DNA from: Peronospora farinosa
Lineage: Eukaryota; Oomycota; Peronosporomycetes; Peronosporales; Peronosporaceae
Assembly (NCBI GenBank): GCA_947646735.1
Contig: CANTFK010000182.1
Span: forward strand, 186,001 to 250,000
Reading direction: 5' to 3'
DNA length: 64,000 nucleotides
The position numbers and the translations under genes are program-made. The notes under the pieces were generated by a model, which was not told where the DNA came from, did no database searches, and saw nothing but the letters and a program-made list of their open reading frames with translations. Shown in pieces: positions 33,538-43,920 of the stretch. The number at the start of each line of letters is the position of its first letter. Positions within the stretch are counted from its first letter, which is position 1.

Positions 33538-35508
33538 TTCATGAATGGAATACGGCATGGCCCATCGCGTCAGGCCTTTTTATAGAAAGGTTCCAGCGAC
33601 GATGGAAGAGGCAATCGATATTGCCTTAGTTAAGGAGCAATCCTACAACAGCGCCTCGACGACAGCCTATTACAGGCCGTCGTCCGAGAAGTCTGATGCC
33701 ACCGCTAGGGAGGTAGGCAATGCAGATGTGATCTTCTACAAATGCGGTAAGCCCCACCTATATCGGTGGGTGGCCAACTATATTCGCTCTTGCGAAGAGT
33801 GTCAGCGCATAAAGCCTGCACCTTCAAAAGCGCCACACCCCACACAAAGAGTGGAATTTCAAAAATTGTTGGAATTGTTTCTTTTTCCCCAAAGGCAGGA
33901 CGGGGCTCGTCGTCTTTGTAGACAGACTGAGAAAGATGGTGCACTTAGCACCATAAAGCACCAAGATCTCAGGAAAAGAGGCTGCCCTCTTGTATTTGGA
34001 TCATGTGTATCGACTACACGGGATGCCCGAGTCCATAGTATCGGACCGGGATCCGCGTTTTACGTCGGGTTTTTGGCGACATGTGCTAGAGCTGCTGGGT
34101 AGCAAGCTCCACATATCAACCGCTGATCATCCCCAGACCGATGGCCAAACTGAACGGACCAATCGAGTCGTGGCGGATGTGTTGCGTACAGTAGCGACTC
34201 CCAAAGAATGGAGCAAGCAATTGTCATTCGTGTAGTTCGCTATTAATTATAGTGTTCACGCCAGTACGGGTGAAACACCGTTTTACATTAACGGACTGCG
34301 TCATCCTCGAACGCCAGTCTCGTTTGTACGCAGCCCGAGTCTTAGTGGGGGAGGGTCCCTCACTTCGCTCGGTGCGAATGCCAAAGAGGGCCAAGGTTGC
34401 CCTAGTGACACTGCTAATTTAGCAGTGGTCACGTCACCTATAGGTGCCACAGAGGAGGCACAGCAAGAATTGCCTGTGCTCCTTAGACGATGACACTATC
34501 GTGTTATCAACAGCGTCGACCCATGAACGACCTCTTGGAGGCGTCATCGGCGAGCTGGATGCTAAAAGCGTGAGCGAAGCTCAGCGCTTTGTGGATGAGC
34601 GATAAGCCATCACACGTAAAGTCCGTGACGCGATGACAAGCGCACAGGACAAGCAAAAACAATATGCAGACCAGCATGGTCGCAAAAACAATGAACACTT
34701 TAGTGTTGGGGACAAAGTGTTATTAAGAGCTGCTACCCTACCTAAACATGCAATTTCTGTACTACCTGGTGGTACTACTAAGCTATTGCCCCGATTCATT
34801 GGGCCCTTTACAGTGGTTGAAGAAGTTGGAGACCTAAATTATAGGCTCACTCTCCCACCGTATATGAAGACGCACCCCGTATTTTACGTGGGTCGTCTGA
34901 AACGGTATGTGGATCCACAAGAGATCACATATCCACATCAGTCTAACGAGACCGATGGTGACGTCGAGCGTCGCGGCCGATCAGGCGACGAGGAAGCCGA
35001 TAGGCTCCCCGTATACGAACGAGGCGATAGAGGACTCGACGATAGAGGCGGACTCCGCTCTTGACGCGGGTCTCTCATCACCAGTCGCTCTAGGATGTCC
35101 AAACGGGTCTTCAGGCGGTCATACCCCTGACGTTCCCTCGTCCTCACATCGCGCATATCCGAAGTAAGTCGCGAGACTTGACTCTCGAGATCTGTCACCT
35201 GCCTCTTCAGCGCAGCGGACTCATCCTGCGACTGAACAGCAGCAGGGTAGGCAGCCGCAGTAGGTGGGCGTAATCGCCACTCCTATCGGGCTCCACCTTT
35301 CTTGGTGTACACGGAAGGGAATACGCGCTTCCTTGTTGGAAGGCTGTTGGCCCACCTGTTTGTGAAGCGAAAGCTCCAAATCCTTGTCCAGTGGAAGGGT
35401 TACCCAACGAGCTTTGACTCGTGGGAGACTGTGGACGCTTTGCGCGTCGACGTGCCTGGGCTGGTGACTGCTTATGTGAAGCAGCACCAGCTGTCGTCTT
35501 TCTGCTAG
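33538..35508 (+). pseudogene. Gypsy D gag-integrase-chromodomain remnant
   Basis: Gag, then integrase with VSDRDPRFTSGFW and STADHPQTDGQTERTNRV (about 34035-34165), interrupted by stops near 34233 and 34490. The integrase tail at 34633-35064 includes LLPRFIGPFTVVEEVG and TLPPYMKTHPVFYVGRLKRY. A chromodomain with LQILVQWKGYPTSFDSWE lies near 35370-35425. The gag-to-integrase jump reflects an internal deletion of roughly the protease-to-RNase H part. Confidence 0.85.
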
Positions 35509-36463
35509 GTCCGGATGGACTAGCAGAAGAAGCGTGGCGAGAATCAATTAGGGGTCGCTTACCACCCAAGATTTTATGCGCACGCTTCATGGCGAAGCTG
35601 ATTCGCTGCGACCGTTGTTTCGTTGCATCTACATCCAAGGTAACACGGCGCCGAAGTTCAGCTTCATATTCGTCGGCTGTTTCATTTGAACGCAGCAAGA
35701 CTGAAATTGGGAAATCACGACCAAGTGCTTTGCCCTGCTTTTTCCACAAAGGAAAGACGCTATAAAATTTATGAGCGTCTATAGTTGCATGCTGCAAAAG
35801 CGCTGCGCTAGACCCATCCGAGTGCATCCACTCAGATAGAGGTGGCATTGGTGGCAAGCCACCACTCACGTAGCCGCCCTCGCGACGGCGGGCTAGTGAG
35901 GCCGAAGGTGTGCTTGGTGGAGCTTTAAGCTCACACTCACCTGAGTCTGACTCTCCATTATGGATTGTCAAGACATCAGCTTGAGGAGTCACATCTGATT
36001 GAGTCGCGACTACTTCTTTCGAAGTAGCGCGCTCAGTCTTAGTCGCTGCGCTCGTAGGCGCAGACGACGAGGCTTTACCGTCGCTTGCAGGAAGCATAGA
36101 CGCTGCCTCAAGGACGGTTGCCTCAAATGATGGGGACATATTTCCCATCAATGCGCTTTGCTCATCTCCACTTTGGGGTGATGGCAGTGGTGTGGTCTCA
36201 TTGTAATCTAGAATGAGAGATGGATCTTCATCCACATTATCGTGAGATGGAAGATCCACCCCAGTGCCTGACGCACTTTGCGACGGCTGCGATAAATCGC
36301 GGCACGTACGCTTAGTGCTGGACTGCATGGGTGCCTTTGCAGGCGACCCATCAGCCTTACCACGTTTCTGTGGCATGAATACTGAGCAGACTAAAGCGGC
36401 GCGTTTATAAACGGCTCGCCAGTCTCTCTGTCTCTTAAGCGATGTTTTATAAAATGTAAACAT
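34938..36463 (-). CDS. Antisense accessory ORF of gypsy D
   Basis: An ATG at 36463, only 20 bp from the 3' LTR, opens a 418-residue frame ending at 35207. The N-terminal half is rich in Ser, Asp and Glu and looks disordered. Residues about 215-310 contain HKFYSVFPLWKKQGKALG and an Arg/Lys-rich helix-like stretch. A Pro/Gln/Ser tail follows. In the next frame (34938-35198) lies a coiled coil (LESQVSRLTSDMRDVRTRE). The organisation repeats that of the antisense ORFs in gypsy A/B and C, and it overlaps the chromodomain coding strand. No known family was recognised. A frameshift near 35205 probably detached the coiled coil in this copy. Confidence 0.6.
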
Positions 36464-36483
36464 CGTTCTAAAACGGGGGATGG

Positions 36484-37096
36484 TGTAACAGGGTACCTAG
36501 TTACACGTAAACATTAAGTAATATACTTAATGTTTGGTCTAAAATTATCCATGATTACTTTTGACCTATCAATTGGGTGCGATACACGAATGTGATTTAC
36601 CCTCGTGAATGTGATATCAATTGATGGATTCACATGAGAAGGGATGACGCTAGTTGAAGCTAGGCATCACGATGTCTCAGAAGGACGTCAGTTTCGATCT
36701 TAAATCTAGATTTAAGATCATGCGACAGGATACGCTTCTAAAGAGTCGCGTATCCGATCCTCTCTATATATATATATATATAGCCAATCAGTAGTTAAGT
36801 ATATATTTAGTTATAATTAATTAAATATAGCTCAGTCTTGAATTTGCTTAAACAAGCGCACCACGCACGAGAAGTTGAGAAACTTCTACGTGACGTCGGT
36901 GTTGTAAGTGTTAAGAAGTTCGTTGCACTCTCGCTCAAGCGAGAGACAACTGGTGGTACGACTGCTTAAGCAGTCGACCAACCTCCCAACCACCCTCGCA
37001 CGCGAAGGTAAGACGGTCTAACCGCTTCCTCGCTTGTGCATAAGGTGTGTGCTTGTAGTACGAGGCAACTTCGTAGAAGTGCCCGTCTACATTACA
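36484..37096 (+). repeat. 3' LTR of gypsy D
   Basis: Starts TGTAACAGGG after the purine tract and ends CTACATTACA. From 37097 the sequence matches the X' locus at 60.6-60.8 kb, which fixes the right boundary. It contains a (TA)n run at about 36766-36782 and many perfect palindromes, including one of 24 bp at 36696-36719. Confidence 0.8.
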
Positions 37097-37278
37097 AGCG
37101 AACAGTATCTCAGCCTCTTGACGAATTGAAGAAGGTCAGAATCGAAACCATACGTCATGTAGATTCACAGCAACTGTCCGATTCATGAGCAGTTGCTGTG
37201 AATATCTATGCAGACACGACACCTTTGCTCACCGTAATAGTCTTCAATATTCAAAGTAAAGGTGGTTCAGACCAGACT
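37097..37278 (+). repeat. Left flank of the A/B nest (copy of X' locus)
   Basis: These 182 bp match the reverse complement of about 60604-60785 with few differences. They contain a stem-loop with 14-bp perfect arms (37163-37176 and 37190-37203). The last five bases, AGACT (37274-37278), are the TSD of gypsy A. Confidence 0.9.
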
Positions 37279-37738
37279 TGTAATGGGGCACCCTCCGACT
37301 ATACTGATTACAGTATAGTCTACTTTCACTGATTACAGTGAAAGCAGGTGCCTCAATTACCTCTCTTACACAAGAGGCAGAGGAAGCTTTACTTCTAAAC
37401 AACCGCTTAGAAATAGAGGAAAAGAAAACTGTATTTAATATAGTTAACTATCTTAATAAAACTAATCTGTTATAACCTATGTTAACTATATTAAACTACA
37501 ACTATGTATGTTGACGACTTGCCCTCCACTCATTGCGCGCGTCCATTGGTCATTGGTCAGCGCGTTGGTTGATATGATGGCCCATATCAACCAATGAGAG
37601 GGCATCTCCAACTTCAAGGAGATCTAGGAACAATATTATTAGAAAAGGTAATATTGTCAAAATATTATTAGTTATAATAATATTTTATTGACACTTCATA
37701 TAAGTGTCAATATTATGTAACGGGCTCACCCCGTTACA
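37279..37738 (-). repeat. 3' LTR of gypsy A
   Basis: 460 bp, plus-strand ends TGTAATGGGG and CCCGTTACA. The C-rich run just after it (about 37741-37749) is the purine tract in element orientation. Confidence 0.95.
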
Positions 37739-37785
37739 TCACCCCCCCCTCAACCAACAGTCACATTAGTGACTGTTTAGTGACT

Positions 37786-39552
37786 ATGGGAAAGGAGAAC
37801 TTGTTGAATTTTCTTTCATTCAACAATTACGCTATGACAAAGTCAATGCGCGTCGCTGCTAAGGCAGCCGAGAGCTCGGCTGCACGCCTGTGTGCAGCCG
37901 CTACTGAGGCTTCACAGCCTCAGCCAGCAGACACTAATGTGTCTGCTGGAAGTCAACATCAGCCTGCAACGCCTGTTGCAGGTTCACGTAGCGCTTCGCC
38001 ACGTGAAGATGTTGACCCAGAGTTAGTCGTTGACTACTCTGGCGAGTCGGATGACGCATCCGGCTCAAAGTCACCTATTCCACTCTCGGGCTCTCCCCGG
38101 GGTGATACCTCGTCGTCTAATGCTACGAAGAGGGATCGTGGTACATTGAGTGAATCAATGTACCGTGAAATGTTCGGGTCGTCTGATGAATCAGACGACT
38201 CGCCAAACGAGTCGAAGGATAGTGACTCGGGTGGGGACCGTAAGGGTGATGTCAGTGCTTCTACTGACATCAATGCTCATAGTGTCGGTACTTCTGTTGA
38301 CACTAATGCTCGTGGTGTCGGTACTTCTGTTGACACCACGCAGGAGGCTTTAGACCGCAACGTATTGCGTCTTGCTCCTGATCGCAAGCCATGGATGCTA
38401 CCTAAGCATCTGCTTTATCGTTGGTCTGGAAAGACTAACGAACGGTTACCCATACCGTTGTTTGATGCGTCAAAGCTTCATGGCCTTGACGCCAGTGCGA
38501 AGAACTTTCGCACTGAGAACGATTATTACATCGATGTGTTCCTTGTACATCGATGGTATGGCCCACACAAGAAGCGTGAGGCCGACGCGTTCCTCCAATC
38601 TTGGAACGCGTTTATCACCAACGTTTTAAGCGTTGGGAAAGAGGCTTGGTTTCAAAGACTTTTTGCTAGCCGCAATAAGTTTGAGAAACGAAGTACGTCC
38701 GGTGCATGCTATCGTTTGCACCGGTTATCTAGAGAGGCAGGCCTGTTATGCCTCTCTTGGGGCGACCCATGCCCGGGGTGCCTGAGCACCTCGTCAAGAG
38801 CGCCTAAGGAGGCGTACCTCCTTACTGAGCCCTGGTGGAGGGCTCGCATCTCTTCTGAGATGCGTGAAGGGATTGCTACTTTGCAATCCCTTTACGAGCG
38901 CGCTGGGCGCTCGTTTTCCGATGGTCCTTCACCATCGGGTGCCCCTTGTCGTACAGTTCGACAAGGCCGGGAACGTCGGCCATCAGTTGGGCCCGAGGTT
39001 CCCAGCTATCCGCCGAAGGCGGATAGCCACGCCACTGGACGAGATAACTCGTCCGACGTCCCTTCACCTCGCGGTGCTTTAGTAAGCGTTCCACGAGGAA
39101 GCGCTTCCTACCATGGGAGTCCACCAGCGGATGCGGTGGTGGAGGAAAAACCCTGTCCGATTCTTTCATCGGACTTGGCTGCTGAGTTAGACGGGTTTGC
39201 CCGTGTAACTCGTGAGCTCCGTTGTGATGTTGATCACGAACGGGATAAGCGTCGCCGCTTAGAGGACATTGTGCGACAGCTTGGGTTTGACCATGAGAAG
39301 TCTCGGGCAAACAATGCTGTCGCACTATTGGAGAATGAACGGCGGCTTCATTCTCTAAGTAACGAGCTGGCGACAGCTCGTCAGGAGATCGTCCAATATC
39401 ATGGGACGATCTCATCTCTACACGACCAGATATCGAATCTGGTTCGTGACAACAAGAATCTGAAGGGGATTCTTGAGAGTAATGGCTATCTTCGTCGTTC
39501 GAAGAAGCCGCGTACTGAACGTACGGACGAAGACGTCCCACGTAAAACGTAG
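37786..39552 (+). CDS. Antisense accessory ORF of gypsy A, 588 residues
   Basis: An uninterrupted frame on the strand opposite gag-pol, starting 47 bp inside the 3' LTR (an upstream GTG at 37780 is in frame). Residues about 15-200 are Ser/Asp/Thr-rich and look disordered. The middle (about 205-370) is folded-looking, with PWMLPKHLL, HRWYGPHKKREADAFLQSWN, SGACYRLHRLSREAG and a PWWRARI motif. Residues about 460-570 form a strong coiled coil (RDKRRRLEDIVRQLGFDHEK and following heptads), ending in a basic tail. It overlaps the chromodomain coding region of pol on the other strand. The copy in gypsy B has the same length and about nine substitutions. I recognise no known family; a nucleic-acid or Gag-like role is possible but is inference. 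Confidence 0.75.
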   Translation: MGKENLLNFLSFNNYAMTKSMRVAAKAAESSAARLCAAATEASQPQPADTNVSAGSQHQPATPVAGSRSASPREDVDPELVVDYSGESDDASGSKSPIPLSGSPRGDTSSSNATKRDRGTLSESMYREMFGSSDESDDSPNESKDSDSGGDRKGDVSASTDINAHSVGTSVDTNARGVGTSVDTTQEALDRNVLRLAPDRKPWMLPKHLLYRWSGKTNERLPIPLFDASKLHGLDASAKNFRTENDYYIDVFLVHRWYGPHKKREADAFLQSWNAFITNVLSVGKEAWFQRLFASRNKFEKRSTSGACYRLHRLSREAGLLCLSWGDPCPGCLSTSSRAPKEAYLLTEPWWRARISSEMREGIATLQSLYERAGRSFSDGPSPSGAPCRTVRQGRERRPSVGPEVPSYPPKADSHATGRDNSSDVPSPRGALVSVPRGSASYHGSPPADAVVEEKPCPILSSDLAAELDGFARVTRELRCDVDHERDKRRRLEDIVRQLGFDHEKSRANNAVALLENERRLHSLSNELATARQEIVQYHGTISSLHDQISNLVRDNKNLKGILESNGYLRRSKKPRTERTDEDVPRKT

Positions 39553-40050
39553 GATGCGTACGCATCCTGCGTGGCAACTCGATCATGTATGCGTTGCCTA
39601 GGCGGCGCAATACACGAAACGGCCGATGTACTTGGGCAACAATTTATTGCTGCCCACGTTAGTCACTACATGTTTAGGTAGGTTTACTGTTGACAGTAAA
39701 ACTAAATCACCTTCAATAAATGTCTGAGCATTTGCCCTTCCATTATTGTCTGCGTTTCGCTTTTGCTTATCCACCGCTTCCGCGATGGAATCTTGCACGA
39801 AACGGACTACCGCTTCACGAGTCAGCAGGAAATCCTCAGCTGACTCGTTGCTTTTGGCTGCAGTGCATTGTGAGTGCACTGCAGAGATATCGGTTACTAA
39901 TTCAGCGAGAACAATACTGTTCTCACTTGTGATACCTCGAACGATGCTGACATCTTCAGCATCGTTATCAGTAAGAGCGTCATCGCTCTTACTTTCTTCC
40001 TCTTCACCGAAGTCGAATGGTACGACTTCGGTTACTTTCGCGTCGACCAT
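38876..40050 (-). pseudogene. pol: Gypsy A pol C-terminal region with chromodomain
   Basis: The frame 39598-40050 starts MVDAKVTEVVPF and leads through an acidic part to LLPKYIG. One base is missing relative to gypsy B, and the frame changes near 39605. The second frame (38876-39610) continues with the SH3-like tail (RRMRTHPTFYVGRLRPYV) and a chromodomain (SYLVQWRGYPPSADSWEP, about 38990-39060). The indel lies just outside the antisense-ORF overlap. Confidence 0.85.
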
Positions 40051-43000
40051 AACGTCGACGCGTGATGAGCAAGAGCCAGATCGGTTCTCGCTCGAGCGAG
40101 TCCCTCCCCCCTTAAATTAGAGTCACCCTCTACTAAGGTGGGGACACGTGGATGGCGAAGGCCATTCACGTAGAACGGTGTATGCGTCGTGGAGGCATGC
40201 ACGGAGTTGTTGATGGCGAATTCGACCATCGACAAGAACTCACTCCAACTCGTAAACGAGTGGACGTACCCTCGAAGAATCTCTTCGAGGACGCGATTGG
40301 CGCGTTCAGTCTGACCATCAGTTTCTGGATGGTCAGAAGTAGACATTGTGAGCCGTGTTCCAAGTGTTTGGAACACGGAACGCCAAAACTCAGCCGTGAA
40401 CCGGGGGTCCCTATCGGACACAAGTTCACGGGGTAAACCGTGCAATCGAAAGATTGTATCGATAAACACTCGAGCACAGCCCTCTGCTGTGATCGACTCA
40501 GGTACAGCAACAAGATGTACCATCTTGCTGAACCTGTCCAAAAACACGAGAATACCATTATTCCCGTGAGCGTCTTTGGGAAACCCAAAGACGAAGTCCA
40601 TTGATACGGACTCCCAGCACTCTGCCGGAACAGTTAGAGGCTGCAATGGTGCACGGAGTGAAGGACTAGGCTTCACTCGTTGACACACCTCGCAAGCACG
40701 CACGTACTTGCGCACAAACTTATACTGGCGTGGCCAGTAAAAGTCGCGACTGACCGTGAGGTAGGTCTTCTCACGGCCGCGATGCCCACTTATTGGTGCA
40801 TCGTGACATTCAAACATGATCCGTAACCTGAGATCATGTTGTGGCGGTACAACGACACGAGGCGTGTCGTTGTTGACGGCTGTATAGTACAGTAAGCCGT
40901 TCCGCTGGGTGTATCGATCGAGAGAAGATCGATACATGGCAGGCAAGCGCTTCTTAGCTTGCGTGGATGGGTCCTTGAGATACTCCATCAGGCGTACAAG
41001 ATCATTATCTTGTGCGCATGCCCTTATAATGTCGTCGAGTAAGCTCGACGACAAGACGCTGGTACTCAGCGTGGCGAAAGTGGTGTTTACATCACTGTCG
41101 GATTGCACAGTCGGCTCAAGGTCAGGCCGACGTGAAAGAGCATCGGCGACGACGTTAAGTCGTCCCGGCTTATACCCCACGGAGAAGTTGTACTCCGCGA
41201 AGAACGACAACCATCTCGCCATTCGCTTCGAGAGGTGTGGACTATTTACAGCCGTGCGTAGTGACGCACGGTCTGCATATACAATGAACGGTCTATCTCC
41301 TAAGAGATAGACGCGAAACTTAGCCAGTGCATACTTCATGGCAAGGAGTTCCTTGTCATGCACCGGATAATTGCGCTCGTCCGGTTGCAGCTGACGCGAT
41401 TGATAACAGACGACACGCTCTGCGCCGTCTGTATCATATTGCATCAGTGCGCAGCCGATTACAAAATCACTGGCATCACAGACCACATGAAATGGTCTGT
41501 CTTGATCGGCAATCGCCAATACTGGCGATTGCATCAAGCTTTGCTTGATACGTTCAAAGGAACGCTGAAAATCAGCGTTCCAGTTCCACTTTACATTTTT
41601 CTTGAGTAAACAAGAAAGATGTACTGTCATTTTGGCGTAATTGCGCGAGTACTTGTGCAAGTACGCCGCTAGCCCAAGGAACATCCTTAGTCCCTTGACA
41701 TCGACTGGCACTGGCCAGTCGGTGATCGCCTTGATCTTCTCTGGATCAGGGCGTACGCCGTTCTTTCCGACGATGCACCCAAGAAGTGGTATTTCACTAG
41801 CTGCGAATATACACTTCTTGAGGTTGGCGTACAACTTATGCTCGCGCATAAGTGTAAGAACCTTACGGACGTGGAGTCTATGGACTTCCACGTCTGTTTT
41901 CCCGTCCATAGCTCGACTATGGACGAACACATCATCGAAGTAACTCGGTGCGAATTCGCGCACCGGTCTCAATAGATGTGAAACACATCTATTGAATGTG
42001 GCTGGTGCATTACTGAGCCCTTGCGGCATCACCAACCATTCCCAGAGCATACCACTGGGAGTGCTCACTGCTGTGTACGGGATGTACCGTTCACGCATTA
42101 GGATCTGATAGAAACCATCCATCAGATCCATGGACGAAAAGATGGTACTCTTAGACATACCATCTATGATTACGTCCTTTCTCGGTATCGGCGTTTGCGC
42201 CGGTATCGTTGCAGCGTTCAACTTATTGAACGCGTGCACTATCCGCCACCCTCCTGTGGCCTTGCGCACACAGAAGGTCGGAGAGCTGTGAGGTGAAGTT
42301 GACTCCCTCACATGGCCCACTGCTAGGCGATCGGCAAAGAACTTGTCGATCGCCTCGAATTGTTCCCGAGGCAGTGGCCACTGCTTCATGACACAATATT
42401 TTGTGCCAGGAACAAGGTCGATCTCGTGTCGAGTACCTTTGTCCTTAGGCAACTCGCACGGAACGGATTCAGGGAATACATCCTTGAATTCGACCAAATC
42501 CTTGTACAAAGGATTTGACTTCAGCGACTCCCAGGATTGCGATGTATATCGTTCAATCCGAGTCTTCTCATCAAGGACACTTTCGTCCATTGATGAGCTG
42601 CTGAGAACCCGTTCGTTCTCGGCAAAAACTGTTGCTGACCGAATGTCAGTCATGTACTCGTCTTCTGCGACGAGCACACAGATCTGCTTGACTTTGCCAC
42701 TACGCATATCACGCAAGAACCTTTTAGGTTCTAGCGTAGGCAACTGAGTTATCTCCGAAGTTAACTTCGGAGGCGCGATCAGATAAAGCGTATAAGCGCC
42801 TACGTTTGATCCGTCATTAACCAAGACGTTCAACGTCTTGGTTACTTCCTGGGGACTTATTCCCTCAGGGCACTGGGGACTTATTCCCTCAGTGATTATT
42901 TCCTGGGGACTTATTCCCGCAGGCTCGATGGAACCTGTTCCATCGACTTCCTCTAGCTGTGGTGGCGCAACCACAGCGAGATCCTCTACGATCAACTCTC

Positions 43001-43448
43001 CAGTTGATATAGGATTTCCGTGTTGCCGCTTCTGGGCAACCGGTTTACTCTTCGGTGAATGCTGCCCTCTAGGCGAGCATTCATGTCCCGGTCCGCTCGA
43101 CTTATTCGAGTGGTGGACCTTCGGCGCTGCCTGTGCTTGTGCACAGCTGCCGGCAGCTTGCTCCACAGCGTGACTGTCTGTCACGCTGAGTTCTTGTGCA
43201 GTCGTACTAACGACCGAACCACAAGTGAGGCCATCACACTCACTCGTAGTACATTCACACGCTTGTGAACGCTCCAAGACGTTCATCAGATGGCCATCTG
43301 ATGAACAAGCGGCAGGCATCTTCACGGTTCGATGCTGCCAGCTGACCCATGGCTCGTAATGTTCTGAGTCATGGAAATCCTTAGATGACATCAAATTTGT
43401 CATCCAGATCAAGTACGATGAAATCATCATCGTACTTTTTGCCTTCAA
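40032..43448 (-). CDS. pol: Gypsy A reverse transcriptase, RNase H and integrase
   Basis: A 1138-residue frame. It has reverse transcriptase with [34 protein letters not shown] and YFDDVFVHS, then RNase H (VVCDASDFVIGCALMQ, ADALSRRPDLE). Integrase follows with the HHCC finger (CEVCQRVK), SMDFVFGFPKDAHGNN, VSDRDPRFTAEFW and DHPETDGQTERANRV. It starts out of frame with the protease segment at 43381-43920 because of a change near 43390, so it is cut off from its gag and protease. The domains themselves are intact. It ends where the separate C-terminal frame begins. Confidence 0.9.
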   Translation of the reverse strand: MKAKSTMMISSYLIWMTNLMSSKDFHDSEHYEPWVSWQHRTVKMPAACSSDGHLMNVLERSQACECTTSECDGLTCGSVVSTTAQELSVTDSHAVEQAAGSCAQAQAAPKVHHSNKSSGPGHECSPRGQHSPKSKPVAQKRQHGNPISTGELIVEDLAVVAPPQLEEVDGTGSIEPAGISPQEIITEGISPQCPEGISPQEVTKTLNVLVNDGSNVGAYTLYLIAPPKLTSEITQLPTLEPKRFLRDMRSGKVKQICVLVAEDEYMTDIRSATVFAENERVLSSSSMDESVLDEKTRIERYTSQSWESLKSNPLYKDLVEFKDVFPESVPCELPKDKGTRHEIDLVPGTKYCVMKQWPLPREQFEAIDKFFADRLAVGHVRESTSPHSSPTFCVRKATGGWRIVHAFNKLNAATIPAQTPIPRKDVIIDGMSKSTIFSSMDLMDGFYQILMRERYIPYTAVSTPSGMLWEWLVMPQGLSNAPATFNRCVSHLLRPVREFAPSYFDDVFVHSRAMDGKTDVEVHRLHVRKVLTLMREHKLYANLKKCIFAASEIPLLGCIVGKNGVRPDPEKIKAITDWPVPVDVKGLRMFLGLAAYLHKYSRNYAKMTVHLSCLLKKNVKWNWNADFQRSFERIKQSLMQSPVLAIADQDRPFHVVCDASDFVIGCALMQYDTDGAERVVCYQSRQLQPDERNYPVHDKELLAMKYALAKFRVYLLGDRPFIVYADRASLRTAVNSPHLSKRMARWLSFFAEYNFSVGYKPGRLNVVADALSRRPDLEPTVQSDSDVNTTFATLSTSVLSSSLLDDIIRACAQDNDLVRLMEYLKDPSTQAKKRLPAMYRSSLDRYTQRNGLLYYTAVNNDTPRVVVPPQHDLRLRIMFECHDAPISGHRGREKTYLTVSRDFYWPRQYKFVRKYVRACEVCQRVKPSPSLRAPLQPLTVPAECWESVSMDFVFGFPKDAHGNNGILVFLDRFSKMVHLVAVPESITAEGCARVFIDTIFRLHGLPRELVSDRDPRFTAEFWRSVFQTLGTRLTMSTSDHPETDGQTERANRVLEEILRGYVHSFTSWSEFLSMVEFAINNSVHASTTHTPFYVNGLRHPRVPTLVEGDSNLRGEGLARARTDLALAHHASTLWSTRK

Positions 43449-43920
43449 GCGTGTAGTGAATTCCCACTACACGTTTCTTTGCTGTTACGGATGCGCCCGT
43501 TGCAAGGCGCACCGTCATCTTCGTTGGAGGGGTCTCGCGCTCAACATATTTGAGCATACGATCATCTAGCGATTGGCGTCGAACAAAGTTGTTCGAAGCC
43601 CCACAATCAACTAGGGCGCGAAGTGACATGTTCTTTGTCACTTCGATCTCCAATGTGATGAGGGATACCTCATCACTGGGAGCGGCAACACACAGTGACT
43701 GTGTGTTGGGAGCAACCTTCGTCAAGAGTCCCGCGAACTCTCTTGACGTTGCTGGATCAGTAGGGCGCTCCGCCCCTACTGACCCCGACCGTTTTTTATG
43801 GTCCACCACGTTGTTGCGATTTTGCAGCAGCGTGGGACCCACGTCTCTGGCCCTTCTTGGCAGACGGTCGATCGTCACTCCCAGTGTTACGAGACACTGG
43901 GCGTGTGGAACTTCACTCAT
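43381..43920 (-). pseudogene. Gypsy A gag-pol junction and protease segment
   Basis: The frame contains the post-frameshift linker (KKRSGSVGAERPTDP) and the protease with LRALVDCGASNNFVRRQSL. The catalytic motif reads Asp-Cys-Gly instead of the usual Asp-Ser/Thr-Gly; gypsy B has the same residue. The frame stops after LDLDDKFDVI, where gypsy B continues without a break. Confidence 0.85.

Larger units (their letters stand above)
33531..37096 (+). mobile_element. Ty3/gypsy element D, truncated and internally deleted
   Basis: From left to right: a capsid-end fragment (NGIRHGPSRQAF, RKVPATMEEAIDIALVKEQ), a direct jump near 33750 into the integrase zinc domain (CEECQRIK), the integrase core, a chromodomain, a purine tract (36470-36483) and a 3' LTR (36484-37096). 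Protease, reverse transcriptase and RNase H are missing and the left end abuts copia F2. An antisense ORF lies between the chromodomain and the LTR. Confidence 0.85.

Noticed and set aside
36766..36782. (TA)n run as a possible replication origin
   Set aside because: It lies inside the gypsy D LTR and is a simple repeat; no other origin features were seen.
37786..39552. Antisense ORF read as an independent host gene
   Set aside because: The same frame occurs in gypsy B in the mirrored position, bounded by the element's purine tract and pol, so it belongs to the retrotransposon.
37786..39552. Antisense ORF dismissed as a shadow of pol
   Set aside because: About 60% of it lies outside any sense frame, it shows coherent domains, and similar ORFs sit at the same place in other gypsy families.
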